Shown here piece after piece: positions 42,109 to 53,319 of a DNA stretch of 64,000 bases. The DNA is from Aspidapion aeneum (Eukaryota > Arthropoda > Insecta > Coleoptera > Brentidae). The position numbers and the translations under genes were made by a program. Numbering within the stretch: the first letter of the stretch is position 1; the number at the start of each line of letters is the position of its first letter. The stretch is from assembly GCA_963576565.1 (NCBI GenBank), contig OY755042.1, positions 97,148,185 through 97,212,184 on the forward strand. The letters run 5' to 3'. The notes beneath the pieces are model-generated. The model did no database searches and was not told the DNA's origin. It saw only the letters and a list, made by a program, of their open reading frames with translations.

Positions 42109-44255
42109 TGACTTCCACTTGAATCCACATCCATTTGTGTTCTAAGACTTTGAACATTTTGTAGGTTTAATGGCTAGAATTTTAGCCAAAATTCCGAGGC
42201 CTTGATGACTTCTTTTGGATACTAAATACGCCAGATCCTACTCTAATGAGCATTTTGTTTTAGTCTGTATATCCGTAGCATATAATAGTATAATTTATAC
42301 TTACCAAGGGATAAAAGTGCCACTTTTTAACTCGAGGCGAAAAGTTCGATGGATAAAAAGACACTTTCGCATTTTTGGACTCTATTTCCCGAGGTTTCTT
42401 TTATACTATCCTAAGCAGTTTTTATACTGACACTGACTATATGACATTCAGGTACACTCGCCCACTTTTTTAGTGTCCTCTTATTTTTCCTACATTTGTA
42501 GAATACATAAAAACAGTGCATGGTGTAAAATAAGTATGATTTATTAAACGATTTTCTTGAGCAGTTTTTATGACCTAGAGAAATTCCGAGCTTTCAAGTT
42601 TAGTGAATTTTAAGATGACATTAAAAAAGTATGCGATCCTACGCATCTACAATGTAAGCATTCAAATTGAACACAACACTTTTTATCCCTATTTTTATCT
42701 ATCTCTTAAATGCGGGATAAAAAGTGCACTTTATATCGACCAATAATAAATGCTTGCCAAGGGAAATTGAAAAATTAATGCTTGTTCTGGCAACAACGGC
42801 AAATTCCATTCCGCGGATTATGTTTCAACATCTGTGTCGATGTTATATTTTTTGTTTGTTTACATTTTGTATTTAACATCTTTATCAAAATTCATCAAAA
42901 CTCATTTAAGTATCGGAATATTTCCGGCCTTACTTTGATATTAAATTTCTTACATCAAAACTGCACAAACGCCCGAAAGAACCATTATTTTCTCAATTAA
43001 AAAGCCATATTTTCTTGATTCAAGAAAAAAAAACATAAAAAATTTAATAATGTTAATAGGTCTGATATAATAAGCTGATGTTACGGTAAAAATTACTCTA
43101 CGTAAATATGGCCTTATGGATTTTTGAACGCTTGGTTTTATTAACACATAATTGGATTTTTTTTTACTTTACTTTAGTTTTTTAAGAAGTATTTTTACTT
43201 CTCTAGATAGGTATGGATTTATTAAAGTAATCGTGTGTGAAATATTAGAACAAAAAAAAACAATAAATATTTTAATATAAGCGCTAGTGCGCAATCGCGG
43301 CCTATTCTCGCTGGGCTCCTGACTGCGGCGAATTAGGCGCACCCCGTGTCATCACCTTTTTAATTTTTGAACGCGGGTGTATGACGTCATTGTTTTGACC
43401 GTGATAATTTTCAAACGGTTTTGGGCTAGCCTTGGTATAACCTTTACCCTAAGGTGACAATTTTCAAACTCACCCCTGGTACAGGATAACCCGTCGACAC
43501 GGTGTTCGGATTTTATATATATATCTCGAATTTTCACGTCACTGGTAACAACTAATATTTTTTCAATTTTACTAAGGCAATTTTCCTATTATTTTTTAGT
43601 ATATTCTTATAAAATAAAACTTTTCAGACGTACCAGTCGCCATTTTTTTTAGCACGCTTTATATCTCTTTACACACAAATTAAAATTCGAAGAAAATAAT
43701 GTGTTCGTTTCAGCTTCAAAAATAATCCGCTGACCTACATCTTTGTTTACTTCCCAAGTCCTCGGTTCACCTTTGATACTAAACGATCACATTCAGTTTC
43801 ACTTTTAGTTTAAGTTTTGTGTAATAAAAAATAAAGCGGGCTAAAAAAAATATCGACAATACGTCTAGAAAATTATATTTTTTGAGGATGTACTAGAAAA
43901 CTTCAAAAAATATTAGTTGTTCCGTTGTTCATATTATATCTAACTATTGTTTACAAAAATCAGCTGGACCACCAGTGACCTTAAAAATTCGACATGTGTA
44001 GAGTCGAAAAGCTAAGTGATCTGAGTGTCAAAAAGCATTTTTGTAGGAAACTGAAAAATACTGTACAATACATGCAAGCGGACCTACAGAAGACGTCATT
44101 TTAAATATGCTTGTTAGAGCAGAAGGTGGGGAAATGGCACAAATGGCACTTTGATCTTATAGCCCCGTATTGGCCTTGGCGCATACATCATTTTGGGTAG
44201 GAAATCTAATATTTGTATATTTTGGCACTTAGATCATTTAGCTTGACCACTCTAA
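42109..44255. other. Unassigned DNA
   Basis: No gene. GGGATAAAAGTGCCACTTTT near 42310 and GGGATAAAAAGTGCACTTTA near 42713 share a motif in direct orientation and may be MITE parts. CACCCCGTGTCATCACC (43338) and GTCGACACGGTGTTCG (43493) form a weak inverted pair. Confidence 0.3.
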
Positions 44256-44397
44256 GGGCCGGTTTATCAATTGAGGGTTAGTTCAAACCCGTGGGTTAAA
44301 AAAAGAGATGACTGACATATTTACCACATGCCAAAAAAAGACAGCTATCAAAGATAACCCACGGGTCAGGGCTAACCCTCTATTGATAAACCGTCCC
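44256..44397. mobile_element. PIF/Harbinger-type MITE, TAA duplication
   Basis: 142 bp, GGGCCGGTTTATCAATTGAG and the inverted right end AATAGAGGGTTAG...CGGTCCC read from the other side. TAA at 44253-44255 and 44398-44400. Arms continue through AACCCGTGGGTTA and its complement. 3-bp TWA duplication and G-rich ends fit Harbinger. Confidence 0.8.
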
Positions 44398-44420
44398 TAA
44401 GATGCGAACACCGGTCTATT

Positions 44421-44588
44421 CTATCCACCGTGACCCGTCGACACGTCAGTCTTAAACGTGTCTATGATGGACTCGGCGCACTTGGTGAGCATTTCAGAGT
44501 CAAAATATTCGGCGCTATTCGGCCTGTGCGATAACGCGGGCGATGGTGTTGCCTGTACCCGCACACTAGTATTCGTCGCGGGGCTTAC
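44421..44588 (-). other. GC-rich open frame, possible exon
   Basis: A 55-codon stop-free minus frame (VSPATNTSVRVQATPSPALS, RPNSAEYFDSEMLTKCAESI, IDTFKTDVSTGHGG, stop). It has GC-rich codon use amid AT-rich DNA and a mixed, protein-like composition. It lacks an early Met (the first is in SEMLTK). A GTACAG just upstream of the GCAACACC codons could be a splice acceptor; no clear donor. The plus strand has its own 44-codon frame here (MMDSAHLVSISESKYSALFG). I do not recognise either. Confidence 0.25.
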
Positions 44589-44591
44589 TCA

Positions 44592-45366
44592 CTTTTAACT
44601 CTTCAATCAGGTAAAGTTATTTTTGAGTCGAGTGACACGAGAGTTGATCGGACTTTTTTACCGATATAGCAGAGTTGAGCGACGTTTTCATCGGTGCATG
44701 AGTTGAATGCTTCTCAATGTTAGGAAGCTTGTGGCCTTGTGTTTTTGTTTACGACCAATTTTATGAAAAACATTTGGGATAGACTAAGGAATAGAAAAAA
44801 AGGATTAAAACATAATTTAAAATGCTAAAAATAGGAAATATTCAGTGTGTCAGAAAATTAATCAAAAACTGAAAGAAATGTAACAAAAACTGGAACGGAT
44901 AAAAAGTATACTAACAAAACAGTGACTGTGACTTAAAAAATTAAAACTTATCAAGGATTACCATTATAATTATTAAAAAATATCAAACCAAAAAAGTGTG
45001 GTTTTAGTTAACAATCATTGACTTTTAATCAACGTCATTCGCCATCGAATATTATAGCTCTCAAAAAGGGGGTCAGCAGGTAACTTGAATTTATTTATTA
45101 TTGTTTGTGTTGAGATATCACTTTTACTTATTTGTTTTCTGCTGTATAGCCGATCGCAACGCCAAAGCGTACCCATAAATCAGGTATTAGGGGGGTTTTG
45201 CACTTAAATTATTTGAATATTGCCGAATTTTTTTGAGAAAGTTAGTCCGCAACTTGTGATCCACTGGACTGTTTGGGTGTTGTCGAAAAATTGGCCCAGT
45301 GCAGTTTCCATAGAATGTGATAAAAGTCATGACGGGACCCCCCCCCCCCCCAAGTCTCAATTTTTA
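44592..45366. other. Unassigned DNA
   Basis: No gene seen. Contains a short poly-C run at about 45336-45348. Confidence 0.35.
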
Positions 45367-45870
45367 CCTTCCTAGCCCGCGCAGAAATGGCTAGAGAAGG
45401 CAGTAGCGTGTCAAATTTTTTGGGGCCCCCCCGCGAACTTTTTTCTTATGCACTATTATATTTTCCAAAAATAACCCATTATAGTAAATATTTATACACA
45501 ATATCATTATATAATAGTTAAAAAACAGCGTATTTTTAGGTAAGTATTACTTTTTCTGAGTATATTGGGGGCCCGGGGGCCACCAATATACCGATGGTCC
45601 CTCCGCGTGGCGGGGTCTGCGGGGCCGTTTGACACGCGCCTGAGAGAAGGTATTGTTTCCGACGAATTTTTCTTTTCAGATAACGCCGAACATGTGTTAT
45701 TTCGGTGTTTTTTGTGTGTGTGTGTGTGTCTGTCCGTAACCTAAACCGCTAAACCGATTTTTTTGAAATTTTCAGAATAGTCTTATAACCAAAAACTTTG
45801 TGGGAGCGTTCGTTTTGGAGATATTTACAAAAAACTGTTTTCAAGGTTGATATAGCATTAATTATACATA
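45367..45870 (+). mobile_element. Helentron-like family H2, split by hAT MITE
   Basis: The hairpin CCTTCCTAGCC...GGCTAGAGAAGG is interrupted just after its right arm by the MITE at 45401-45642. It then continues TATTGTTTCCGACGAA, a GT microsatellite (about 45712-45730), GTAACCTAAACCGCTAAACC and AAAACTGTTTTCAAGG. Same modules as 39113-39540. Confidence 0.7.
45401..45642. mobile_element. hAT MITE, exact 8-bp duplication AGAGAAGG
   Basis: Ends CAGTAGCGTGTCAAA and TTTGACACGCGCCTG. AGAGAAGG at 45393-45400 and 45643-45650. GC-rich subterminal blocks (GGGGCCCCCCCGCG and complement-like GGCGGGGTCTGCGGGGCC). 242 bp, no coding. Confidence 0.9.
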
Positions 45871-47099
45871 CACATATTCTTAGATTCAGCAGCTTAGATT
45901 ATGTAAACACAAAAGTACACCACATCAATGGCTATAATACAATAAAATAACAGACGTTTATAATAGACCAAATGCCGATTCCCCGAACTTCGGCGCACAA
46001 TGACTACAGTTCGTCGTTACATGCGACATCGCTCGTCATTATAACCGATTACTTGGACCAATTTAAGTTAAATTATTGGTCGCTATATAAGTACGTCGTT
46101 ATATGCGATGTCGTTATAGACAACATTCTTCAATGCATTTAGTATAGAACTCGGCCGAGACCTTAATATGGCGTCGCTATAACCGATATGTTGTAATATC
46201 CGATATCGTTTTAAGCGATATTCACTGTAAGATATTTTTACTAAATAACTTTTTTTTGGCTTTTATTTATATTTTTATAATTGTTTGGTTTTTACCCTAC
46301 AACGTTCTTTTCGCTACAGCACTGAATCTGATAGTTAGCTTTCATTATTGTTGCATTGTTTTCAATTCTGTTGGAATTTGAAACTGATGATTAACAATCT
46401 GGTTCATGATTGGACGATGTTTATTTATTTATTTATTTATTTATTAACAAATGATTCCAAATGATGACTTTATAAAAAAGTTTGGGTTTATGTAAAATTA
46501 AAATATATTAGGGTGTGTATCCACTTGAGATAAATCGCATATAATTTCTTTCTACAGGTACTTTCCACTCTGTCCATTTGAGAGTACTATCGTGGGAGCA
46601 TTGCCACTCTCCCTTTTCACAAGACCTCCATATAAAAGAGTTACAATCTGCTGTTATATTAGGTATGTTGAAAAAAACCTAACCCTCACCCTCCATTTTT
46701 GAAAGTCTGGGACCTCCCTTGCTCTTTTAAGCTGATTATTCTGTTTGACGTCACAAAAACATGTTGTTTTTCTAAGCAAAAGTAAGTTAAGATCTTGCCT
46801 CCATTTTCCACGCCTTTTAACATAAATAAATAAATAAATAGTAAATAAACTTGTGAGGTAATGGAAAACTAAACAAAAACACTAAAACCGCAATAAATTT
46901 CAATAAACAAAAAAAACACTAGTGCGTGCAATAATTTGTTAAAAGCTATGGCAGAATTATCGCCTACACAATGGGGTTCTCCACAAAAACAAATTTTGCT
47001 TTTACAGTTAAAACCACGCCAAATTTAGTGGGGTCAGACCATTAGTGACATAACTGAGGGCACGGCAGTGCCCCGCCAAGTTCGCGCAGCGGCTATGCC
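45871..47099. other. Unassigned DNA with pogo-like end and TTTA arrays
   Basis: GTTTTAAGCGATATTCACTG at about 46207-46226, followed by TA, with ATATGCGATGTCGTTATA motifs at 46020-46200, looks like a pogo-type right end without a definable left end. (ATTT)n lies at about 46421-46446 and (AAAT)n at about 46824-46846. Confidence 0.4.
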
Positions 47100-47330
47100 A
47101 TCTTTTCTTGAAACATTTTAGCTCATATTTGACCTATCTAAAACTCTACTTCGGAATGAGCTACGAAACTCAAACATTGCACTGTCGTAGACCCTCATAG
47201 AGTTAACAACCCCTCCAAGTTTCATGGGCTTCTATAAACTAGTAAAGTAGTTACGAAATTTCAAAAAACGTCGAAATTGCCACTCATTCACTCACTCTTG
47301 TATAGATCATCAAAATTCTACTGTACAGCG
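47100..47330 (-). repeat. Family Z repeat (copy 3), inverted
   Basis: Contains the complement of GTTTGAGTTTCGTAGCTCAT and of AACTTGGAGG-type phrases found at 6930-7130. It ends with ATCATCAAAATTCTACTGTA, also present near 6912. The 142-bp tandem part is absent. Confidence 0.6.
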
Positions 47331-48176
47331 TGTCCCATTTTCGATGGGATTAAATGGGAAACTCGGTTATTATTAAAGATTTCTGATTGCACCTTACCGT
47401 GCTCTTTTTTTGAGCCTAAAAATGGTGTAATCAGATTTTTACTATACCCCGTGGTTTCGCTAATACAGGGAGTTTTTGAAAAAATTGCATTTTTAATAAT
47501 TCCTTGTATTTCGCTTATTTACCAAAATATTTTTATTCTGTAAAATATTAATAATAAATTTACTTATTTTAAATAAGGCTTTGCAAAAGTTTGGAACAAT
47601 ATTCCGCATATTTTATGACTTTAAACCATAAATTTTATTACCACTGGCAAATTAGTGATTTTTCTTTTTGTAGTAGTAACCCAGTGGTTTCTTAAATAAA
47701 ATAAAAAAATTAATAGTGGCGTACTACCCAGCTAAAGTTTTGTTAGTAATATAAATCACCTTGCATGCTTCACTATTGGGCAATGGCGAGCGTTTCTGGC
47801 AAAAAGAGCAAACAAAAATAAGATACATTCCAACTTCGATAACTCAATAAATCTTTGATAAGTCGAACCAAACTGTTAGCAATGGCGTCGAGGGTAAGAA
47901 ATACATGTAATTTGGCCTTGATAACAGAAACTTTGATTAGGCGAATATCTTGATAACTGGAACATTGTATGTGGAGCCATAAGTCAAATTTTCTGGGGAA
48001 ATCCCCTAATTACGAATCGTTGTAACTTGTTTGTTCGCATTGGAATGTTTTAAAGACACCATTCAGTGTAACTTGTATTCGATTTGCTATACGTTTAGGG
48101 ATTGTGTGTGGGTTACTATGTCACAAAGAACGACTTTTTTCATTAAAATAAATATGTACGTACATTCATACATATA
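47331..48176. other. Unassigned; possible pogo-like MITE 47824-48053
   Basis: CATTCCAACTTCGATAAC at about 47827 and GTTCGCATTGGAATG at about 48034-48048 form short inverted ends, with TCGATAA/TTGATAAC motifs between. Plausible pogo-type MITE, weakly supported. The plus frame at 47277-47543 is chance. Confidence 0.35.
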
Positions 48177-48180
48177 TATA

Positions 48181-49122
48181 CGAGGTTTTGCTATTAAATA
48201 ACGAGACTGGTTACGAAAAAGGGTTTTATTATAAAAATTATTCTACATTCGAATGCTCCCCTTCAATATACTCCCCTCCCCTCGCCACACACCTCCCCAT
48301 ACATTTTTTCCATTAATCGAAGCAGTGCTGCAAGTATTGTTTGATGAGGGCCTTTATGAGCTCTGCCGTTTTTTGATTTACCGCTACCATCGACTCAAAT
48401 CGGGTCCCTTTCATAGCAGATTTTATCTTTGGAAACAAAAACAAGTCGCACGGTGCCAAATCTGGTGAGTACGGCGGGTGTTCGAGCACTGGAGTGCACT
48501 TACTGGTCAAATACTGCTTCACAGATAGTGCGTTATGGGCAGGTGCGTTGTCCTGGTGCAAAATCCTTGATCTTCCACAACTCGGGCCGTTTTTTACGAA
48601 CTCGTTCTCGCAGTGTTGCCAAAACTGACAAATAGTAAGTCTGGTTGACAGTCTGACCCTCTGGAACCCATTCAGTCATTACGATACCGTTAATATCGAA
48701 AAAAATGATCAACATTAAAGTTGAAACAGTCACAGGGCGACCTGGGCGCTGGTCATCTTTAGTGGTCTCTCGGCCCTCACTAAAGCACTTACACCACTCA
48801 AAAACACGCGCACGAGATAGAGAATTGTCCCCATATGCCTCGTGCAGCAATTTATAGCACTCAGTCGGAGTTTCTTTCAATTTAACGAGAAATTTGAGAT
48901 TGATACGTTGCTCCTGTTTTTCGTCACATATGGTTTCCGGCACGACAAAAAACACGTTCGTTTCAAACCGCTACTGCACAAATGCTATATAAGTGACGGA
49001 AACGTGTTTTGGGACGTGCATAGACAAGATATCTAGATACCCAACGCACTATTCGTTTTTAACCCCACCCGTCTAGGGCATCATCTAGGCGCGCAGTCTC
49101 GTTATGTAATAGCCAGACCTCG
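48181..49122 (-). mobile_element. Mariner element, internally deleted
   Basis: Ends CGAGGTTTTGCTATTAAATA (ACGAGACTG follows) and the reverse-complemented right end CGAGGTCTGGCTATTACATA (ACGAGACTG follows): about 29 bp of near-perfect inverted repeat. TA at 48179-48180 and 49123-49124. About 0.94 kb instead of about 1.3 kb. Confidence 0.9.
48260..48955 (-). pseudogene. Mariner transposase pseudogene
   Basis: From 48955 downward: NLKFLVKLKETPTECYKLLH, GDNSLSRARVFEWCKCFSEG, RPGRPVTVST (DNA-binding part). Then an in-frame deletion junction directly to LMLIIFFDINGIVMTEWVPE, VNQTYYLSVLATLRERVRKK. A frameshift near 48545 is followed by HQDNAPAHNALSVKQYL, YSPDLAPCDLFLFPKIKSAM (second and third catalytic acidic positions) and KALIKQYLQHCFD. 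The segment between VST and LMLI, which should hold the linker and first catalytic aspartate, is gone. Confidence 0.9.
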
Positions 49123-49124
49123 TA

Positions 49125-50020
49125 CCCAACTAACAATTATAGTAGCGGCTACATCCTCCAAAGGCTTTCCTACTTTCTTATGGTAGAAATGTGGTGATCT
49201 CAACCAAAATTCGTTACTTTTTAGTTCTGACTACTGTTTAGTATCACGAAAAAGTAGAAGTTTCGTAAAAATGACCATTTAAACTACCTGATAGGATTGT
49301 TTCTTGATAGTCTAATCTGATAGTCTGCTCTACCACAATAGCACGTTGCCAAAGTTTTACTTTCTTTTTAGTCGTTAATTCGTAGTCACCCCGACATTTA
49401 TATGTTACTTAATTACCACTACAAAGTTGGGCTTAATTGAAGTCGCAAACGAGTGTATCCGATAACTACCTTATAACTTTATATTTTACTACATAGGTTT
49501 GGGTCATCATAGTAATATCTGATGTAATAATGTAGAGAAAATTACTTTTGAGGACAACCTAAAAGTCACAAAAACTTTGATTTTGTTTTTATGTCAATCC
49601 TTCAAAGTAGAGACTACTTCCTATTTCTACTTTAAAAACGTAAACATATTAAAGTCGCCTGTTGGTCGCGACTAATGTTAACCTTACTTTTTGTGGCTCC
49701 TTAAATTATTGCGAATTTGTTATAATTTATAATCAATTAAAGCAAGTATCGTTTATAATAAATTCTTAGCAAAGTACGACTTGTAAGCAGAATTTTAAGT
49801 TGTGACTTAAGTGCAACTAATACAAGTGGTATAAATAGATCGAAAATGCTCCCTGATTCTCATTGCTACGTTTTCATGCGAATTGAGTTCGATTTAATCT
49901 TATTGGAATAAAGCCATAATAACACTATTATTAGAACCGAACCAATACGTGTACTAGAGACCCAGAGAGACAGATGTCCCAAAAATTTGGTTCTGTTGTC
50001 GCGAAAAACAAATATCTAAA
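49125..50020. other. Unassigned DNA
   Basis: No coding frame and no paired repeat recognised. Confidence 0.35.
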
Positions 50021-50400
50021 TTTGGCAACCCTAGTTAAGTTAGATGCTAGATCAATTTTTAGTTTTTATTGGTAGGCTTTAAGGTAGGGTTGCCAGATCT
50101 GTTTTAGGTCAAAACGGGACTAAAGTTAAAAAAGAAGCAAAAATATGGGACCAAGCAGAAAAAAAAACATAAAAATACATATGGAAAGTTTAGGAACGTT
50201 TGTGAGCCACTCATTAATAATGATGTCCGTAATATGCACTTGTACGCAAGCATATGTTAAAAAATAGTTTTATCATTTTTGTGTTGCAGTTGACTTCTTA
50301 AAATAAAACAATTCATGTGAGATAAATTGGTAAAAGTTTAAAATTTTGTGCCAAGTTCGAAAAATGGGACAAAGGACGTCCCGTTAATACCTTGTCCTCC
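50021..50400. mobile_element. Two facing TAGGGTTGCCA-type ends
   Basis: ATTTGGCAACCCTA ends at about 50034 and, some 50 bases later, TAGGGTTGCCAGATCT starts at 50085, continuing to GGGACAAAGGACGTCCCGTT. These look like a right end and a left end of hAT-like repeats lying back to back. Outer boundaries not resolved. Confidence 0.4.
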
Positions 50401-51590
50401 TTGCTTTTTTATTGTAACATTGACAAAAATATAACGTTTTAACCTAAGCACATTGTACAACAGCATTCCCCAAATTATGCTGGATTGATGTACGGTACTT
50501 ATATATTCAATTAAAATTTGTTTACTGCTTTAATGTAATATTTAATACCAACAATCAATTCAGCGTTGACAAATTGTTTGAAGTTGCGATGCGATAGAAA
50601 GACCTAGTACCACACCTTCTGACACTTTCAATAAAAAACATTTTAATATTTTATGTATCTGTTCCCCAAATGATGACTTTCTAGTCGGACAACTTTCTTA
50701 ATGAGTAAAATTAACGTTTACCTAAAATTTATTGTAAACCATGTAGGAATTCATAAACCTTACTGATTCTAATTAGAGTTTGAAATAAAGATTGGAAAAT
50801 TTAATTGATTTTAATATGTTTTGTGCCCATTTGAACTATCCTTATTGAGTTATGGACGCGTTCCCCAAGTAATTTTTCGAGTATAAAGAGAACAAAATTA
50901 AATTAGGGACGTTTTTATTAAAAATGTTTCTGAAATGTGGAGATGAGTTTGAAGTATAACAATCTGACAATTTGAAAACTGTAATTTACTACAGCTTTAA
51001 CTAAAAAAATCTTCTCCAATTGAAATTCTCCACCTCCATGATTTTTACATAAGTTTTGGTATATTATAAAAACTTTTTAAAATTTACTTTTATTTATTTA
51101 TTTATTGGATACTTTACAAACATCACTAATTATATAGAGAAAAATTTAATGAAAAAAAGTAAATATTTATAACTTAACCTACTGCCTACCTACAAAAGAA
51201 AAAAAGATGAAATATTACATAATGCGTAATAAATCGTTATTGCCAAATTAATTAAATCATAAATAATAAATAATAAAACAAACTGAGTTGAAACCTGGTT
51301 GAAACGCCATGGAAACGCAGCAACCGACGGCAAGACGACAGTACGGATTTATGTGTGTGTGTAAGAGAGAGCGCGAGACACAGAGTAAATTTACTGAGAA
51401 GAAAAGAGACAGTGCCATAGCAAAAGGGAATTTCTATTTTACTGACCATCATTTTAACGACCAACGTATTTTCGATAAAAAAACCGCCTAGTTTGTGGTA
51501 AAACAAATATTAACTTTTAAGTTAACATGTGTTAGTGAAGTACCACTTCTAAACAGCTCTACTGACCCATCACTTAACTACAACTCAGTT
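50401..51590. other. AT-rich unassigned DNA
   Basis: No gene. (ATTT)n near 51090. The GTGTGTGTAAGAGAGAGCGCGAGAC stretch at 51353-51378 is low complexity and creates the overlapping frames there. Confidence 0.35.
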
Positions 51591-51910
51591 TTATCCCAAA
51601 AACCACCTTCACTTAGCTTCTACCACCCTCGCTTAGGCTTAGCTTCTACCATCAAAAAATCAACTACTACCACCTACCGTAGTACAACCTAAGGGAAGGT
51701 GGAAGTACTTGATTTTTTTGTGGTGAAAGCTAGGACAAGTTGGTGGAAGTACTTGAATTTTTTGTGGTGAAAGCTAGGACAAGTTGGTGTTAGAAGCTAA
51801 GCAAAGGTGGTAGTAGTTGGTTTTTTAGGGGTACAATCTAAGCGAAGGTGGTAGTAATTGGTTTTTTTGTAATAGAAGCTAAGCGAAGGTGGTAGTAGTT
51901 GGTGTAGAAT
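51591..51910. repeat. 41-bp tandem array with an inverted block
   Basis: Plus-oriented units at 51695-51910 with GGTGGAAGT/GGTGGTAGT landmarks at 51701, 51742, 51806, 51847 and 51888 (period about 41 bp; motif GAAGCTAAGCGAAGGTGGTA). The same unit occurs in reverse complement at about 51600-51680 (CTTAGCTTCTACCACC). The array is thus a short foldback structure. Confidence 0.7.
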
Positions 51911-52768
51911 CTAATAATTAAAGGTATTTTTGCTATAAACCTGAGCTGTAACTAAATAATAGATAAATAGGTAACTGTATGGCAGTGGTAGGAGCTTTTA
52001 TTTATTAGTTATGATTTGTTTCGACCCTATACAATTTACTCTGACGTGAAATAGTATAAAAAATCGTTGTTGGTCAGTAATATCCAAGTCAGTAAAATTC
52101 GGGTCAGTATAATAGGCAGACCTCAAAAAATGTTTTGTTTTTATACTTATTTACCTAATCTGTGATGTTTTGATTTATAAACAAATAAAAAATGGGTTTG
52201 GTCTTCTGTTTTTTACTAATCTTATTCAACTTAATCTGTGCTTCTGTTAAAATGGCTTTTTGATGAATGATGCCACAAAACAATGAAGCCTTCAAGTTTA
52301 TTACAGTGCAAATAATCTGCAATCAAGTACAATCTACATAGAGAAATGATGAAGGCATGTAAACCAAAGGAAAATAGGTAAGGGAGAGAGCTATGAACCA
52401 TGGGGAATACGCCCTTTTTATTGGCTTTCATTATTCAGAATAATGATATCTGTAGGCAAATATTTTAAATACTATATCTTGAAACATATCGCAGAAGCCC
52501 CATGTATAAAAATTTCCTTTTTTTGTTACAGGATCCACATTTTCAAAGACGAGGAAACCTCTACAAATGTGAATATAACAGATTTTGGGAAGATATGGAT
52601 ACAGGATAATCCGAGAACTTATACAGAAACCTCTGGCCTAGTTTGAACTAAAGAACAAAAAAGTGTTTGAATTTAATGACAAAATGTTATTATTAGTACT
52701 ACCTACCTACTCTGAAATTAAAATAAAGATCATAAGTTTTTTCCTTACACATTGAGCTGTGTCAGGCA
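51911..52768. other. Unassigned; weak terminal-exon-like segment
   Basis: At about 52500-52530 a T-rich tract ends in TTACAG, followed by about 115 bases open in one frame (IHIFKDEETSTNVNITDFGK, stop at 52646) and AATAAA near 52722. That resembles a last exon, but no partner exon could be joined in frame, so it is not called as a gene. Confidence 0.25.
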
Positions 52769-52770
52769 TC

Positions 52771-52848
52771 CATTATAAATGTAACCCCCCACGATCCCCA
52801 TGAGATCCAGTATCCCCACAAGATAGTGAGGGGGTTACATTTATAATG
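52771..52848. mobile_element. Palindromic MITE
   Basis: CATTATAAATGTAACCCCCC and its complement GGGGGTTACATTTATAATG enclose about 34 bases. Nearly perfect 22-bp arms. Confidence 0.7.
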
Positions 52849-53180
52849 AATACCGCTGTACATGTGGCAATGTGTTAATCCTAAATCATTTTTTGTTGTA
52901 ATCACTAGAGACCCACATGTGGTTGTGGTGCATCGAGGTCCACTAGGGCCTGCCAGCACTTTAGAATACAATACCCCTGTACATCCAAAAAATTGATGTC
53001 TTTTGTTTTATTTAATGGTCATGTCAGTGGAGGTCCCAGAGGGGGGGTGGCATGTTCCTCCCTTTTTCCCGAGAATTACATAAAAAATACAAGAAACATT
53101 TGGTATTACACACCTGAGCAAAAAATAAGGTTTTATAACCATATAGATAGGTTCAAAAACAACCCCCCTCCATGTTTAAA

Positions 53181-53319
53181 ACTCAGTTTCCACCTATGTG
53201 TGCCCACATTGCTTAAAAAATCTCATTTGGTGACCTTGCATTTAAACAAGTCAATCTATGTCCCGTTGTGTGATACATTTTTTGAATCAGGGTGGGCACA
53301 CATACATGGAAACTGGGTA
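53181..53319. mobile_element. Palindromic MITE, family M5 (copy 2), diverged
   Basis: ACTCAGTTTCCACCTATGTG at the left and CACACATACATGGAAACTGG at the right, with the internal TTTTTTGAATCAGGGTGGGC as in the 30563 copy. Confidence 0.65.

Noticed and set aside
48429..48635. Plus-strand open frame
   Set aside because: Shadow of the mariner transposase remnant on the minus strand.
52520..52727. Possible terminal exon with AATAAA
   Set aside because: The upstream candidate (ending AAAATAG/GTAAGG near 52378) has stops in the frames that could join, and neither reading frame is recognisable.
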